From: Clostridiales bacterium | GTDB taxonomy: Bacteria; Bacillota; Clostridia; Lachnospirales; Lachnospiraceae | Reading direction: 5' to 3' | Assembly (NCBI GenBank): GCA_012839295.1 | Contig: DUNO01000048.1 | Span: 124,001-188,000, forward strand | DNA: 64,000 nucleotides | In this document: in pieces, positions 8,971-16,445 of the stretch | Position numbering within the stretch: position 1 is the stretch's first letter | How the letters are laid out: each line of letters begins with the position of its first letter | Position numbers and translations under genes: made by a program | The notes under the pieces: model-generated | Told to the model about the DNA's origin: nothing | Database searches by the model: none | Seen by the model: the letters and a program-made list of their open reading frames with translations, nothing else

Positions 8971-9177
8971 GGACAAAAGCCGGTCAAGCTTTCAAAACAG
9001 CAAAAGAGTGTGCTGGAGCTGCTGGCAAAGGGATATAAGAACGCCAAGATCGTGGATATGACCGGCCTTTCTATCAACACCATCCGCTATCACACGAAAA
9101 TCGTCTATCGGAAGCTCGACGTATCAAACGCCATGGACGCGGTGCTCCGCGCCAGAGAACTGGGGCTCATCGAGTAA
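8926..9177 (+). pseudogene. C-terminal LuxR-type HTH remnant
   Basis: From about 8977 to the stop at 9177 the plus strand encodes a complete LuxR/GerE-type DNA-binding domain: LSKQQKSVLELLAKGYKNAKI, then SINTIRYHTKIVYRKLDVSNAMDAVLRARELGLI. Such a domain normally sits at the end of a much longer regulator (response regulator or MalT-like ATPase). Here the sequence before it is antisense of an oxidoreductase tail. The only upstream ATG (8926) has a badly spaced ribosome site, so a free 83-residue HTH protein is possible but unlikely. The strong terminator at 9198-9231 is probably the original terminator of the lost gene. Confidence 0.65.
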
Positions 9178-9197
9178 CCGGCAGCGCGCAAAGCATA

Positions 9198-9231
9198 GAG
9201 GGAACGCAGTCTTGGATCACTGCGTTCCCTT
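9198..9231 (+). terminator. Strong terminator after the LuxR-type remnant
   Basis: A 12-bp perfect stem pairs 9199-9210 (AGGGAACGCAGT) with 9219-9230 (ACTGCGTTCCCT) around an 8-base loop, about 22 bases after the plus-strand stop. The downstream T tract is short. The near-perfect stem suggests it still works, perhaps in both directions. Confidence 0.75.
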
Positions 9232-9339
9232 CTGATGTTATCGCCTGCGTTTGTACTTGACGGGGTCTATGTTGGCCTCTTCAGGTATAAAGTAGCGTTC
9301 GTTCTTTTGCTCCGAAGACCTGCTTCCTCGTTTTATAGA

Positions 9340-9924
9340 CTATTTTATATAAGTAATCTGATTTCCAACACGTTTTAATGGCTCCTGGTCTTTTACCGCC
9401 TTCCTTCCCAGTGCCAGACCTCCGCATACCGCTTCATCCCCACCTAGTCCGAGCTTCTCCAGGAAAGCCCTGATTTCCTCGTTGCCATCCAGCCAACGCA
9501 GCTGATTAATCCAACAGGAACCAATATTTAATGAGGTTGCCGCAAGCATCATGTTCTCTAACAGACAAGCGCTGTCTGTCAGGGCATTGCCATAATCCTT
9601 TTGATTCGCTACTACTACAAGGGTCGGCGCACTGTAATAAAAATCATAACCGCCCTTTTTCGAGGCTTGGATGGATGCTTTGATGCTCTTATACATACCC
9701 TCGTATACTTCCATTTTACTGAATTCCTGCTCAACCAGGTTCCTCAATTCCAGCAAGACAGACTTATTCTGTATTACAATCAGATGGCAGCTCTGGTTAT
9801 TGCCCCCGCTGGGTGCATATCTTCCCGCCTCTAAAATAGCCTCTAAATCCTGGTCCGGTATTTGTTCCTCCTTAAATCTTCGGCAGCTTCGCCTCGTCTT
9901 GATACAATTTATTACCTCGTTCAT
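9340..9924 (-). CDS. Nitroreductase-family protein
   Basis: A 194-residue flavoprotein of the nitroreductase superfamily: an early TRRSCRRFKEEQI segment binds FMN phosphate, APSGGNNQSCHLIV is the classic A-P-S-x-x-N-x-Q motif, and IGSCWINQLRW and GLALGRK complete the fold. Members reduce nitro groups, quinones or enones with NAD(P)H in the cytoplasm. I chose the ATG at 9924 because AGGTGG lies eight bases upstream; a GTG at 9936 overlaps that ribosome site. It is probably the last gene of a four-gene minus-strand group (unknown protein, nuclease, peptide deformylase, nitroreductase). The natural substrate is unknown. Confidence 0.9.
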   Translation of the reverse strand: MNEVINCIKTRRSCRRFKEEQIPDQDLEAILEAGRYAPSGGNNQSCHLIVIQNKSVLLELRNLVEQEFSKMEVYEGMYKSIKASIQASKKGGYDFYYSAPTLVVVANQKDYGNALTDSACLLENMMLAATSLNIGSCWINQLRWLDGNEEIRAFLEKLGLGGDEAVCGGLALGRKAVKDQEPLKRVGNQITYIK

Positions 9925-9994
9925 ATCTTTTACCACCTTTCTTACTTCTTATGGTTATGTTACATACTAGAACCTTCATATACTTACTCCTATC

Positions 9995-10405
9995 TTAAAT
10001 CACAATCCCATTACAGTGGTCAATCTCATGCTGGATAATCTGGGCCGTCCAACCGGAAAAGGTCTGCTTTTGCTTTTTGAAATTCCTATCCAGATACTCC
10101 ACCTCTATGCTTTCATATCGTGTTGCCTTCCTGACACCGATTAATGACAGACAACCTTCTTCCGTTTCATAGGGCTTTGATTTCTTTGTAATAACCGGAT
10201 TTACCATGGGCACACCTATCATTCCCACACTATATACGATAATTCGTTTCTTCACTCCGATCATATTTGCAGCCAAACCGACGCAATGCTCTGTATTTGC
10301 TTTCAGCGTGTCCAGTAAATCATCAATAACTGCTGCATCTTCCTGCCCTGCCGGCTCTGATTTCTGTCCCAGAAATAATGTATCCCTGACAATTGGTCTT
10401 ACCAT
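9995..10405 (-). CDS. def: Peptide deformylase, short form with altered motif I
   Basis: A 136-residue metalloprotease that removes the formyl group from new proteins. Motif II EEGCLSL holds the metal ligand C85, and motif III HEIDHCNG holds H126, E127 and H130. Motif I reads GLAANMIG: the usual glutamine of G-x-G-L-A-A-x-Q is replaced by N47. The chain stops soon after motif III, so the long C-terminal helix of classical enzymes is missing. The ATG at 10405 has AGGAG six bases upstream and begins with MVRPIVRDT, as short clostridial relatives do; a longer reading from 10447 would remove that site. It may be an accessory deformylase, and activity with N47 is uncertain. Confidence 0.85.
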   Translation of the reverse strand: MVRPIVRDTLFLGQKSEPAGQEDAAVIDDLLDTLKANTEHCVGLAANMIGVKKRIIVYSVGMIGVPMVNPVITKKSKPYETEEGCLSLIGVRKATRYESIEVEYLDRNFKKQKQTFSGWTAQIIQHEIDHCNGIVI

Positions 10406-10446
10406 AACAATCTCCTGTTCCAATCCTTTTTCTCCTTGACCAAACA

Positions 10447-11334
10447 CTACCGTTTTGCTTTCCGGTATCCGGCATCAGCGGCTTCCTTTTCTGAATGAAA
10501 AATTACCAAGTGTTTTGAATTCCCCATCTCTTCATATGCCGCTTGTCCCGGGCAGTGATATATCATAGAATTAGAATTCCCGCGGATCTCCACCTGGCTC
10601 TGCTCCGTGCTGTTCGCCTTTTGCTCCGTATTTGACCGTCTACTTTCCCCATTTAAATAATCTATTATAATACCGGGCTGGACATTGTATGCATACACAT
10701 TAAAACAGATGCCCTCCCCTTCATCTTCTACAGAGTATCCTTCCATCTGCACCCCGCTTGCCACAAGATTCTCTTCCTCGAAAATCGGGGTAACTCTGTA
10801 AAGGACATGGTTTTCTGTTTCTTTTACATAGTCTGCGATCATATTTTCAAAGGGCAGCATGCCTTCTATGTTTAGATATCTGGTTCCGGTAATAAGGTTC
10901 TTTTCATTGGCATTTTCTGCTGTCAGCTGATAACCGACCAAATGGCAGCGGTTATACAGATATTTTCCATCCACATTATCATATTTTACAGTCTGCCAGC
11001 CGGAGGGCTTTACCTGTCCGATGCTGCCCCGTTCCTGCGTTGGCATTAAATCGATGCCGACATTTGCAAATGCAACCCCACATCTTCCCAATTCATCCAA
11101 ATCACTGTAGCTTTCAAAGGATTCTGCAGTCATATCCTCCTTTTGAAAGGAAGGATTATTGTCCCCAATCGCCACATATGCTTCACCGCTGTATTCTGGG
11201 ATATTATCTAAAGTGATTATTCCCTCTGTCTGTGGGGCAGATGGCCCGGTCTGCTTTATCTCTATGGAACAGGCTCCAAGCATGAAACAGCTCAATAGGA
11301 ATATTGGCCAGATGAACCGGATTAACTTTTTCAT
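10447..11334 (-). CDS. DNA/RNA non-specific endonuclease, lipoprotein
   Basis: A 295-residue surface lipoprotein. The signal peptide ends in the lipobox LGAC with C22 as the lipidated residue. The nuclease core is the beta-beta-alpha-metal type of EndA and streptodornases: YNRCHLVGYQL supplies the general-base histidine (in place of D-R-G-H) and EKNLITGTRYLN the metal-binding asparagine. It would degrade extracellular DNA or RNA, for feeding or competence-like uptake. Its start overlaps the end of the upstream unknown gene by four bases, so the two are translationally coupled. The C-terminal 60 residues are a separate segment with HCPGQAAYEEM, resembling short DNA-entry nuclease tails. Confidence 0.88.
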   Translation of the reverse strand: MKKLIRFIWPIFLLSCFMLGACSIEIKQTGPSAPQTEGIITLDNIPEYSGEAYVAIGDNNPSFQKEDMTAESFESYSDLDELGRCGVAFANVGIDLMPTQERGSIGQVKPSGWQTVKYDNVDGKYLYNRCHLVGYQLTAENANEKNLITGTRYLNIEGMLPFENMIADYVKETENHVLYRVTPIFEEENLVASGVQMEGYSVEDEGEGICFNVYAYNVQPGIIIDYLNGESRRSNTEQKANSTEQSQVEIRGNSNSMIYHCPGQAAYEEMGNSKHLVIFHSEKEAADAGYRKAKR

Positions 11335-11741
11335 TTTATGTAAATCTCCTTTGTAATTTTCTCATGGGAATACCCTTTAAACTCTTTTGTATCCGCGATT
11401 TTCCACGGTTCTCCCAAGCTAATGTCCAAGTACAAATCAGCAGGGTATCTCCTGTTCCACTTATAGATAATCAGCTTTTCTATCTTCTGCTCATAGGACA
11501 AAAGGGATCGGTCTTCCACAAAGCAATATTCCCCTGTTCCTGCCCTATCTAAAAATTCAGGGTCGACGATTATATTCTCTGTGCCCATACCGGAGAACAG
11601 TTTATAAGAATACTCATTTAAATAAAGCCTATTTTCCTTACTATAAGCAATGACATCTTCCAAGAGGATCCGGTCTTTGCTTTGCCTTCTATGATTAAAC
11701 ATCATCCCATTATTATCATCTATGCATAATATTACAATCAT
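11331..11741 (-). CDS. Conserved small protein of unknown function
   Basis: A 136-residue protein that I recognise only as a recurrent companion of secreted nuclease genes in Clostridia. It has no signal peptide or membrane segment. Visible features are an opening MIVILCIDDNNGMMFNHRRQ, a central GTGEYCFVED and a C-terminal WNRRYPADLYLD. No metal-binding or catalytic motif is evident. Its stop overlaps the nuclease start (ATGA, 11331-11334), which implies co-production; an immunity-like or regulatory role for the nuclease is conceivable but unproven. Confidence 0.75.
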   Translation of the reverse strand: MIVILCIDDNNGMMFNHRRQSKDRILLEDVIAYSKENRLYLNEYSYKLFSGMGTENIIVDPEFLDRAGTGEYCFVEDRSLLSYEQKIEKLIIYKWNRRYPADLYLDISLGEPWKIADTKEFKGYSHEKITKEIYIK

Positions 11742-11785
11742 CTTATGTCAATTCCATCCTTTCTAAGCATCGGATATTACCGTTA

Positions 11786-12112
11786 TCACATGGCTTTTAA
11801 CTCAAAGGAGACCGGACGGATTCCATCCGTGCAGCAAACAATAGTTTCTCCATCCGCATTGTTCCAGGGCGCATAAGTCCCTCCGGCAGCTAAGGTGCTT
11901 ATGTTAGTATAAATATCATGCCATGCCCATGGACAAAAGCCTTCCGGCATTTTGGCACCGCCTTCATAAAGAAAAACATCTCCTACTTGAAAATACGGAC
12001 ATGGCCCTGCGCTTTTACCATCTGTTAAATACAGCTCTGCCAAGCTTTCATCAAATACAACCTTTAGTACCTTAATCTGTACCTGCTTCATCCTTATACC
12101 CGTGCCTTTCAC
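11786..12112 (-). CDS. TIGR04076-family protein
   Basis: A roughly 100-residue cytoplasmic protein of the TIGR04076 family: VQIKVLKVVFDESLAELYLTD, GPCPYFQVGDVF, PEGFCPWAWHDIY and the C-terminal IVCCTDGIRPVSFEL. The conserved cysteines suggest metal or redox chemistry, but no member has a settled function to my knowledge. Two starts are possible: a GTG at 12112, which lies inside a strong hairpin (12104-12143), or an ATG at 12091, which fits the usual family start but has a weak ribosome site. The gene appears single. Confidence 0.8.
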   Translation of the reverse strand: MKGTGIRMKQVQIKVLKVVFDESLAELYLTDGKSAGPCPYFQVGDVFLYEGGAKMPEGFCPWAWHDIYTNISTLAAGGTYAPWNNADGETIVCCTDGIRPVSFELKAM

Positions 12113-12143
12113 TTTTTGATGACCTATTCAAAAAGTGATAGGC
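12104..12143. repeat. Inverted repeat over the TIGR04076 gene start
   Basis: CACTTTTTG at 12110-12118 pairs perfectly with CAAAAAGTG at 12129-12137, and outer GCCT/AGGC extends the stem after a small internal loop. On the minus transcript the stem contains the upstream GTG start. It could be an operator or a translation-limiting hairpin. The remainder of the 356-base gap 12113-12468 holds T-rich repetitive text (ATACATTT-like) and the terminator at 12289-12338. Confidence 0.6.
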
Positions 12144-12288
12144 CTTAATAAATAGTTTGAAAGTGACTTTCTTTCTACAAGGGATATTCTACTATATCAT
12201 CAAGGATCTGTCACTAAGGTTCCTTTCCTTTCTTCTTATCGCTATTTGCTATGGTTACAGAACCTTGTCAAAATAATATCCGCACGGA

Positions 12289-12338
12289 ACAAAACAGCAC
12301 CCATATAGGTCGGTCAATCCTCCAGCCCATGTGGGTGC
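12289..12338 (-). terminator. Terminator after the GH127 gene
   Basis: On the minus strand a 13-position stem (12 paired, one G-U) joins 12326-12338 with 12297-12309, followed by TGTTTTGTT. It lies about 130 bases after the GH127 stop and probably ends the transcription unit that begins at the UroD-like gene. Confidence 0.7.
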
Positions 12339-12468
12339 CACTCTCATTTCTTTCTACATTTTTTTATACATTGCTTTATACATTTCTTTCTATCTTTTAT
12401 GTACTTCTGCAGGCGCCTGTCATATACCTTTTCCTGTATCTTCTCGTTTCCATCGCTATTTCTATATA

Positions 12469-14427
12469 TTAACGGTATGCTACCGGAATCCAGACACGCA
12501 TTTCCCCATAGCCCCTGTTATCCCAGGCGAAATAGGGAATCAGGCGTATTTTGGCAGTTTCCAGCCCATCATAACAAAGCTTCTGATACAAGTCTCCTCT
12601 GTCGTACCCCGCCCGTTTAATGCGGAAACCATTGCCCTCCAGCGCCACCACTTCTCTCCCTGCAATCTCAAAGGGCTGGGGTTTAAAATCAGCCTTCAGA
12701 TCCAGCATAAGGTCATCCAAGGTTTCCAGGCCTGCATCGGGTGTCTCGATACAGTATACCAAGGGCCCTTTCTCCACCGCTGCCTGATTTGCTGTTTCTT
12801 CCACCAGGCTATGGGCTTGCGTAAATCTGACCGGCATATCAAAAAACACCTCAATCTCCCCACCTTCAGCTGCAACAGCCGTAACCATAAGGTATCCTGT
12901 GTCATCCTTTTCATCCAAGCCATAGGACTTGCCGCCCGCCTTTACATAGCCGCTTTGTGCCCAGGCAGGAATACGGATCTTCAGGTCAACTGCCCCCTGG
13001 TGCTTTACCCCGGCAAAGGTGAAGGTTATCTTGCCGTCATAGGGATACTGTGTCTTCTGCCTCAGGGTGAATTCAGCCCCGTTCTCCAGACAAAAACTGG
13101 CATCATTGGCGCCATACATTCCGCACCAGATGGCATTTCCTGAAACCGAATAGAAGTATTCTCCGGCCTGGACCAGCGTCCTCGCAATATTTGGAGGACA
13201 GCAATAGCTCAGGATATATTCCGTCCTTTCCAGGGGCCAGATTAATTCATAGGGCAGCTTCTTCGCCCGCCGCAGCGTATTTTCATAAAAATATTTTTTT
13301 CCATCCAGGCTGACGGCGGCAAGATTGACATTCAGCATGGCACGCTCCAGCCAGTCCATATACTCAGCCCTGGGATCAATCAGGAACATACGGTAAGCCC
13401 AGAGGACAAGGCCTACGCTGGCACAGGATTCATTATAGGCGGTCACATTCGGCAGCTGGTATTCATAGCCATAGGCCTGGTGGACAAGCTGATGCACAAA
13501 GAAATTGCCGTAGGGGGATGCCCCATTGTATAACGCACCGCAGCCGCCCGTGATATAAATCTTCTGGTCGACCAGGTTACGCCATACCTTACGGAGCATG
13601 GAGAGATATTCCTCATTCCCGGCCTCAGAGTACAAGTCTGCAACACCGGCATACAGGTAATTGGCCCTTACCGCATGGCCAATGATCTTATCCTGCTGCT
13701 TTAGCGGGATCCGGTCCTGGTTATCGTCGGAGCCGTTCCGGATGGAGTCCCTTAATTCAATGGCAAGCTTCGCCAGCTCCAGATAACGCCGATCCCCGGT
13801 GGTGCGGTACATTTCCACCAGCCCCATATAATGGGAAGGGCACACCGCGGTTTTAACCTCACCCTTTTCCCTGGCTTCCTTATAGAGCTTCTCAAGATAA
13901 CCGGCAGCTTTAACAGCAACCTTCATCAGGGAATCCCTGCCGGTAACTCTCTGGTACAGGCAGGCCGCCGTAAATAAATGTCCTAAATTATAGATTTCAA
14001 AATCGTTAACGTCCCCCATCCTGGAGACCCCATTGCCGGTCCTTTCACCGATAATCTGCTTTGTGGACAAATAACCATCCTCAAGCTGGGCTCTGGAAAT
14101 CAGCTCACAGTAATCCTCCAGCTGGTCAAGGAGCCGCTGGTCCTTCGTAACCTCTGCCGCATATATGGCTGCTTCCATCCATTTATAAAAATCACCGTCC
14201 CCAAACACGGTACCGTCATGCTCGCCCCCAGCTTCTCCTGCGCAGATACGGAAATTTTCAAGAACATGGCTGATATCCTTGTCCTCGAACATGGCCTGCA
14301 GGTGGGGCACGGTCTTCTTCGCCGTATTTTCTACCACCTCACTCCAGAAGCCTTCGGTGAATTTAACATTTTTCTGCTCCAGGGGAACAACCTTGGCATA
14401 ATGTGATCTTCTTGTATCCGTAAGCAC
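12469..14427 (-). CDS. GH127-family glycoside hydrolase (beta-L-arabinofuranosidase-like)
   Basis: A 652-residue protein of the former DUF1680 family, with an (alpha/alpha)6 barrel followed by beta domains. The zinc-cysteine active site of GH127 is visible: E333 and C335 in YNESCAS, and C409 and C410 in SYCCPPN, matching the E-x-C and C-C pattern of the Bifidobacterium enzyme where the distal cysteine is the nucleophile. It would remove terminal beta-L-arabinofuranose, or a similar residue, from imported oligosaccharides; no signal peptide is present. A GTG start directly follows the racemase stop, with GGAG inside the racemase end, so translation is coupled. It is the last gene of the UroD-DUF1537-BKACE-racemase unit. 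The family call is strong; the precise linkage is inferred. Confidence 0.9.
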   Translation of the reverse strand: MLTDTRRSHYAKVVPLEQKNVKFTEGFWSEVVENTAKKTVPHLQAMFEDKDISHVLENFRICAGEAGGEHDGTVFGDGDFYKWMEAAIYAAEVTKDQRLLDQLEDYCELISRAQLEDGYLSTKQIIGERTGNGVSRMGDVNDFEIYNLGHLFTAACLYQRVTGRDSLMKVAVKAAGYLEKLYKEAREKGEVKTAVCPSHYMGLVEMYRTTGDRRYLELAKLAIELRDSIRNGSDDNQDRIPLKQQDKIIGHAVRANYLYAGVADLYSEAGNEEYLSMLRKVWRNLVDQKIYITGGCGALYNGASPYGNFFVHQLVHQAYGYEYQLPNVTAYNESCASVGLVLWAYRMFLIDPRAEYMDWLERAMLNVNLAAVSLDGKKYFYENTLRRAKKLPYELIWPLERTEYILSYCCPPNIARTLVQAGEYFYSVSGNAIWCGMYGANDASFCLENGAEFTLRQKTQYPYDGKITFTFAGVKHQGAVDLKIRIPAWAQSGYVKAGGKSYGLDEKDDTGYLMVTAVAAEGGEIEVFFDMPVRFTQAHSLVEETANQAAVEKGPLVYCIETPDAGLETLDDLMLDLKADFKPQPFEIAGREVVALEGNGFRIKRAGYDRGDLYQKLCYDGLETAKIRLIPYFAWDNRGYGEMRVWIPVAYR

Positions 14428-15141
14428 TTATAATACTCCTTTCTTCTGCAGCGCCTCTTTCAAAGCCACAGCGCCGAATCTCGGGCTGGATAGCACAGGT
14501 TTTTTACAGCTCTCATGGACCAGCTCCTCACAATAAGCCATGGAGCCCTGGCAGAACAGGATCACATCAACCTGGTCTTTGATTTCAGCCGCTTTCCCAA
14601 GCATAAGCTTCTTAAATTCCTCCTGGTTAAGCCCGAAGGCTCCCTCGATCAATCCGTCTACCAGCACGACATGCTGATCCATCTCACGGGCTACACGCTT
14701 AATCGTATTTTTCGTAGGCTCCAGGGTCGTGGGCAACGTGGCAAGCACACCAATACGTTTGCCGAGGCGTACCGCTTCCCTGCACATCTCCTCATCAATT
14801 CTGACAATCGGAACACCGCTGTACCTGGCAAAATCCTGAACCGCATCCGCAACCTCGCCAACCGATGAGCATATATTCAAAATAGCATCCGCCCCATCCT
14901 TGATGGACTGAGCAAACATTTCAACCAAAAGCGCGGCGGCCTCCTTCGTTACATAGCCCGATTCCCTGGCTTTTGCCAGAACCTCAGGATTCTGGTACAT
15001 CTTAAGCTCCGCAGCTGGCCCCACATTCTTTCTCACTTCCGTCTCGACCATTTCGATCAATTCCGGTGTAGTTGACGTGTACACTAACCCAATTTTCATA
15101 AAAAACACTTGTATGATGTATCCCGTAACAAATACATCCAT
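14428..15141 (-). CDS. Asp/Glu racemase-superfamily protein
   Basis: A 237-residue cytoplasmic protein with the two pseudo-symmetric halves of the Asp/Glu/hydantoin racemase superfamily. The two expected catalytic cysteines are in NICSSVGE and in ILFCQGSMAY. Members include amino-acid racemases and maleate or arylmalonate-processing enzymes. The ATG at 15141 has an AAAGGAG site; an inner ATG at 15099 (MKIGLVYTS) fits family alignments better but has no ribosome site. It sits between BKACE and GH127 genes, which suggests epimerisation or decarboxylation of an acid in the same pathway. A role as true glutamate racemase is unlikely in this context. Confidence 0.82.
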   Translation of the reverse strand: MDVFVTGYIIQVFFMKIGLVYTSTTPELIEMVETEVRKNVGPAAELKMYQNPEVLAKARESGYVTKEAAALLVEMFAQSIKDGADAILNICSSVGEVADAVQDFARYSGVPIVRIDEEMCREAVRLGKRIGVLATLPTTLEPTKNTIKRVAREMDQHVVLVDGLIEGAFGLNQEEFKKLMLGKAAEIKDQVDVILFCQGSMAYCEELVHESCKKPVLSSPRFGAVALKEALQKKGVL

Positions 15142-15175
15142 ACTCTCCTTTCCTTATAATCTTGGTCTTTCATAC

Positions 15176-15317
15176 CTAACGCGGTGAATATGAGTGTTTA
15201 TCTATCCATATGGGCGCAGACCGGGCATCCCATGATCGCCTGCACTTGGCAATCATGGGATGTTAAAGGCAAGCCCATGTGGATAGATAAACACTCATAT
15301 TTACCTCACAGCCTAAA
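15176..15317 (-). repeat. Structured intergenic element, copy 1 of 4
   Basis: One of four related elements (others at 16287, 20685 and 60808). Two arms of about 32 bases, 15184-15215 and 15272-15303, are complementary with only two weak positions. They enclose a conserved core: CGCAGACCGGG, a 15-bp inner stem with loop TGCACTT, then TTAAAGGCAAG. Conserved borders are CTAACGCGG and CAGCCTAAA. It lies between the BKACE stop and the racemase start. Confidence 0.85.
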
Positions 15318-15380
15318 CCTCGCCCACCCGACGCCCAAATCCTATCATTATTAATAGTCTGGATTAATAGCCCGGATTAT

Positions 15381-16190
15381 TCAAAGGCCTTCCTTGCCGC
15401 AGTTCAACAGCTCCCTGACCTCAAAGGGGGAAGCAGGCTCCATATCCATTGCACGGATCAGCTTCGCCAGCTTTTCTACTAACTGATAATTATGGTCTGC
15501 CTGCTGTATCTCACTTAAATACCTGCTGTCCTCGAAACCGATCCGGACTACGGTCGCCCCCATGGCGATTGCCGCTGCGAGGAAACTCCAGTTATCCCTC
15601 CCAAAATGTGTTACACCCCAGAGGCAATCCTTCGGCACAAAAGCTTTAAATGCCGTAAGGGCTTCCATGGTCGGCTGCATTCCTCCCTTATGTCCAAATA
15701 CCAGATTAAACAGTACCGGATCCCGGAAAGGGCACTCTTCCCTTACCAACTGTATATTATTTATCATTCCGATATCAAACACTTCAATCTCAGGAATGAC
15801 CTTTCTTTCATAACACATTTTAGCGCAGTAGCGAATATCCTCAAAGGAATTGCAATAGATTGCCTCCCCAAGGTTGGTTGAGCCTCCGTTTAAGGATGCG
15901 CTTTCTGCCCTCGGATAATTTAGCGGATAACACCGCTGTGCAATATCCATCTGTGAAATTCCACCTGTGGATACCTGCACCACCACATCCCTCTGGTCAA
16001 GTATCCGGTCAAAGGCCTCAGATATCACTGAGATATCCGGCGTCAGCTTGCCTTCCCTTGTCTTGGAATGCAAATGGCACATTCCAGCTCCCATATCAAC
16101 GCATTTTGCAACATCCTCAGCCAACTGCTCCGGAATCATCGGATCCGGACCCGCAACTGGGGCTACCGAGATAATCACTTTTCTCTTCAT
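15381..16190 (-). CDS. BKACE-family beta-keto acid cleavage enzyme
   Basis: A 269-residue TIM-barrel enzyme of the BKACE family (formerly DUF849, relatives of 3-keto-5-aminohexanoate cleavage enzyme). These enzymes use zinc and acetyl-CoA to cleave beta-keto acids. Visible hallmarks are the start KVIISVAPVAG, the zinc-binding CHLHSK segment, the VQVSTGG strand, EIEVFDIG and the late WGVTHFGRDNWSF. I chose the ATG at 16190 because GGAGGG lies just upstream; a GTG at 16211 includes that site. Structured elements lie on both sides. Being between a DUF1537 kinase and a racemase-like gene suggests cleavage of a keto acid derived from a sugar acid. The substrate is unknown. Confidence 0.9.
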   Translation of the reverse strand: MKRKVIISVAPVAGPDPMIPEQLAEDVAKCVDMGAGMCHLHSKTREGKLTPDISVISEAFDRILDQRDVVVQVSTGGISQMDIAQRCYPLNYPRAESASLNGGSTNLGEAIYCNSFEDIRYCAKMCYERKVIPEIEVFDIGMINNIQLVREECPFRDPVLFNLVFGHKGGMQPTMEALTAFKAFVPKDCLWGVTHFGRDNWSFLAAAIAMGATVVRIGFEDSRYLSEIQQADHNYQLVEKLAKLIRAMDMEPASPFEVRELLNCGKEGL

Positions 16191-16286
16191 TCCAACCCTC
16201 CATACTACCAAGACTCTGTAAAATTGAACTCTCTCTCTTTTTCTCTATCAGTTTATATCATTTTCCAAAAAGCTTCTTTCACAATA

Positions 16287-16429
16287 CTAACGCGGTGGAC
16301 ATGGGTGCCTATCTATTCATCTGGGCGCAGACCGGGCCTCCCGTGGTTGCCTGCACTTGGCAATCATGGGATGTTAAAGGCAAGCCCAGGTGGATAGATA
16401 GGCACCCATGTCCATCTCACTGCCTAAAT
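16287..16429 (-). repeat. Structured intergenic element, copy 2 of 4
   Basis: Same borders and core as copy 1, but the arms (about 16294-16325 and 16382-16414) have a different sequence and still pair with each other. It begins 17 bases after the DUF1537 stop and ends 97 bases before the BKACE start on the transcribed strand. The inner stem uses G-U pairs where copy 1 has Watson-Crick pairs. Confidence 0.85.
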
Positions 16430-16445
16430 CAGACCCTAAATCCCA

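Noticed and set aside
9238-9330. Minus-strand peptide ending EEANIDPVKYKRRR as a possible transposase or recombinase tail
   Set aside because: About thirty residues with no start and no recognised motif; too short to support a call.
15176-15317. Resemblance of the four-copy element to integron attC sites (variable palindrome between conserved ends, CCTAAC at one end)
   Set aside because: The RYYYAAC-like end fits only one copy, the other end lacks GTTRRRY, there is no integrase gene, and the elements sit between operon genes rather than bounding cassettes.
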